Source: Clostridiales bacterium
Lineage (GTDB): Bacteria; Bacillota; Clostridia; Oscillospirales; Oscillospiraceae
Assembly: GCA_902362775.1 (NCBI GenBank)
Contig: CABIXV010000005.1
Span: 1 to 33,958 of the forward strand
Direction: 5' to 3'
DNA: 33,958 nucleotides
Position numbers and translations under genes: made by a program. The notes beneath the pieces are model-generated. The model made no database searches. It saw only the letters and a list, made by a program, of their open reading frames with translations, and was not told the DNA's origin. Below, piece by piece: positions 33,201 through 33,958 of the stretch (position 1 is the first letter of the stretch; each line of letters opens with the position of its first letter).

Positions 33201-33359
33201 CCCACTTGGACTGGCTCCAGCGAAAGCGACAAGCGCACCTTCAATTACACTGGCGCCGCTAGCGGTAATTCCGGTGCTAAGTTGCCCTCCAATGGTGAGG
33301 CTTCTTTCCAGGTAGTAATCGCTGATGCCGACCAGGCTTTGGCTGTTACTGTGAGCTGA
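30282..33359 (+). CDS. Large SLH-domain surface protein 2
   Basis: This 1,025-residue protein is organised as SLH protein 1. It has a nearly identical signal peptide (cut after about residue 28), three SLH-like repeats (about 31-190), a body of ~670 residues, a VTPPDPTVDGYT linker near 862-873, and a C-terminal domain of ~150 residues. DNA identity with the first gene is very high from the ribosome-binding site through about the first 200 bases and then falls off, so the 5' ends were probably exchanged or kept alike by gene conversion. The body has a few cysteines and the C-terminal domain is unlike that of protein 1. AAGGAGG precedes the ATG. It is likely a second S-layer or surface-array subunit. 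Confidence 0.9.
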   Translation: MRNLKRALSLALASVMVMGLMVVGTGAAYDDVSSKQNQEAIEVLQEVGVMTGDENGNFNPDALVTRNEMAVVMSNLMDYRVANYKGTSPFTDVPAWAEPYVAACYTNGITSGVSATTYGGDQSVTTAQAALMLMKALGYFQFQSDFENDWQFSTIKQANKIDLFIDVESGVIEPMTRNDLAQLVLNTLKAGTVEADNDTIKVDADGVKVEAGKVSYNFITSGESYAGAIKGLTTAGTVVNSGTRIVELGEKLYQGDLKMYEDRSDDFGRPGTRWTYKTTTIGTYSDTPAATYTAKMSKDDLYDLLGKDVVDDYRLDLFVDGVKVADEVAITTTYAQANSSSASCQSGKGVLTEVYTDADKELVTVTVSNTYLMQATGDYNESKGTVAVTTLTTPIGGLTNSVNSLADDDFDSVKDMAEDDYILYTYAGGKVQSAVKAEVLTGEVTAYSTATKTYGDAGGNVTIDGTKHDYAKFAEVDGDNGCATEFSVGNNAAIVLDQYGYALYVDDASLSMGNYVYINGIAKETNLSTKDISDAYFSDGANETITIKELRNAAGQKQTITYASGNRTDSYNGWYSYSRNSKDEYTLTAAATTGTSSATSIKNNKVVIFDSVVGNSNTVFIVKDKNDDITVYTGIVNVPDITITGGKIAYMRDKDNSSKAASLVFVDVGTGSVKNTTDSLLYTVKKDTTFVDNSDNEKVERWFVVLDGELTKVETKERWSKGNLYEDYSIDADGYYETGSTFDTTDPDKVNVSLNNDTITQSGDTLTLDGTSVVVSGDTQISLIMMPDNKGDRYPLSGEVMNDNNADYQVEQNIAAKTLANTFKDRTVVGNAYIIYDDKNDNDLAVRIYVVVTACSKADGSVVTPPDPTVDGYTTHVSKVDGSEITVNAVASESAGNVQSVAINYLKAQDYTDISATSNTALRAVKDGVTYNFTITRNEAKVITYTNNMGGEWVLKGDKYAADGDTVNVYVSHPTWTGSSESDKRTFNYTGAASGNSGAKLPSNGEASFQVVIADADQALAVTVS

Positions 33360-33391
33360 ACCAGAAACAGTTGAATCCAATCTAGCACTGA

Positions 33392-33427
33392 GGCACCCCC
33401 GGAGAAATCCGGGGGTGCCAGCCTTTT
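33392..33427. terminator. Terminator between SLH 2 and tail-fibre-like gene 2
   Basis: A 12-bp perfect stem (33392-33403 with 33408-33419) has a GAAA tetraloop and is followed by AGCCTTTT. It overlaps the edge of the converging gene and is the positional counterpart of the hairpin at 22383. Confidence 0.85.
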
Positions 33428-33905
33428 ATCCAACAGCCAGATAGTGATAGGTGGTATCCGCTGAATTGCAGGATACCCCGGCGTACTCCCCTATTCTGGT
33501 TTCGTACACTGTAAAGCCCATATCCGTCACCTCCACACCGGGGTAATACTCATAGGGGGAGGAAATTGACCGGCGATATCGGTGGCTGGCAGGATGGCCG
33601 GGGAGGGCCAGACCGCCGAACATATAGCCAGAGGAATTGGGGCTGTACATCAGGCCGCTCTGGGTCATGGTCAGGACCGCCTTGGGGGCAAAGCCCAGGG
33701 GGATGGTCTGGCTGGCGGCTCCATTCCCCTGATAGGTCCCGGTGACAATTTTGGGGATGGCGGAGCGAAGCTCCGCCCGCTCCTGGGCCGCCTGGGCCAG
33801 GGCGCTGTCCAGCTTGGCGTTGTCCTGGTTGAACTCCGCACGGAGCACCTTGTCCTCCGCCTCCCATTGGTTGAGGTGGTAGTGTTGGGTCTTGTTCGTT
33901 GACAT
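33426..33905 (-). CDS. Tail-fibre-like protein 2, conserved N-terminal module
   Basis: This 159-residue protein shares its first ~36 residues (MSTNKTQHYHLNQWEAED, then LRAEFNQDNAKLDSAL) with the protein at 22419, then a short helical stretch. The C-terminal domain from about 52 (VTGTYQGNGAASQTIPLGF, then PKAVLTM) is of the kind found at the tips of phage tail fibres, ending YHYLAVG. The C-terminal halves of the two proteins are unrelated, which gives a fixed-base, variable-tip design. It has no signal peptide. AAAGGAGG lies seven bases before the ATG, so this copy should be well translated. The neighbouring SLH gene converges on it. Confidence 0.75.
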   Translation of the reverse strand: MSTNKTQHYHLNQWEAEDKVLRAEFNQDNAKLDSALAQAAQERAELRSAIPKIVTGTYQGNGAASQTIPLGFAPKAVLTMTQSGLMYSPNSSGYMFGGLALPGHPASHRYRRSISSPYEYYPGVEVTDMGFTVYETRIGEYAGVSCNSADTTYHYLAVG

Positions 33906-33958
33906 GGTAGTTCCTCCTTTAAGTATTAAAGTTATTGTTTTGGCTCTCTTTTTTTTTT

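Noticed and set aside
30057..33380. 1107-codon open frame antisense to SLH gene 2
   Set aside because: Same cause as the frame opposite SLH 1. The residues are an inversion of the sense codon bias with no recognisable domain.
33949..33958. Run of ten Ts at the window end
   Set aside because: It could be a terminator tract, but no stem is visible before it and the sequence is cut off here.

Overview
The window looks like chromosomal DNA from a GC-rich, spore-forming, monoderm Clostridia of the Oscillospiraceae type. The evidence is a SpoIID and a SpoIIQ-like protein, a T-box leader, Firmicute-style consensus promoters and Shine-Dalgarno sites, S-layer-homology (SLH) proteins, and a lipoprotein RND adaptor. 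This placement is inferred from gene content only; no rRNA or tRNA gene was seen.

Layout. (a) 1-926: the 3' end of an SLH protein gene and a convergent M23/SpoIIQ-like peptidase share one hairpin. (b) 1010-3833: M16 protease, lspA and an RluA-family pseudouridine synthase, with lspA overlapping the synthase gene. (c) 3919-6617: a membrane-anchored XRE regulator, pta, and a second XRE regulator; both regulator genes have inverted repeats over their -10 boxes. (d) 6776-11742: lepA, a solitary small serine recombinase, lactate dehydrogenase and spoIID. (e) 11743-12939: a less GC-rich island with three tandem, related small membrane-protein genes, each preceded by a version of the same 28-nt leader motif. 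(f) 12996-18904: a branched-chain amino-acid operon on the minus strand. Promoter and T-box leader (probable CUC/Leu specifier) are followed by ilvB-ilvN, a second ilvB-ilvN, and ilvC. (g) 18947-23081 and 29799-33905: two copies of a surface cassette. Each has a 184-bp repeat (two hairpins plus a putative promoter), a ~1,030-residue SLH protein, a hairpin, and a convergent gene for a phage-tail-fibre-like protein with a conserved N-terminus and a different C-terminus. (h) 23291-29723, between the cassettes: a TetR / TolC-like / lipoprotein adaptor / RND permease efflux operon with a consensus promoter and two tandem operator-like repeats.

The genes connect in several ways. LspA would mature lipoproteins such as the RND adaptor. 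SpoIID and the M23 protein are candidate engulfment functions. The T-box ties both acetohydroxyacid synthases and IlvC to aminoacyl-tRNA supply. The candidates for undescribed biology are the duplicated SLH/tail-fibre-like cassette with its insulator-promoter repeat, a ~155-nt nested RNA fold upstream of the second SLH gene, and the triplicated small membrane-protein array.
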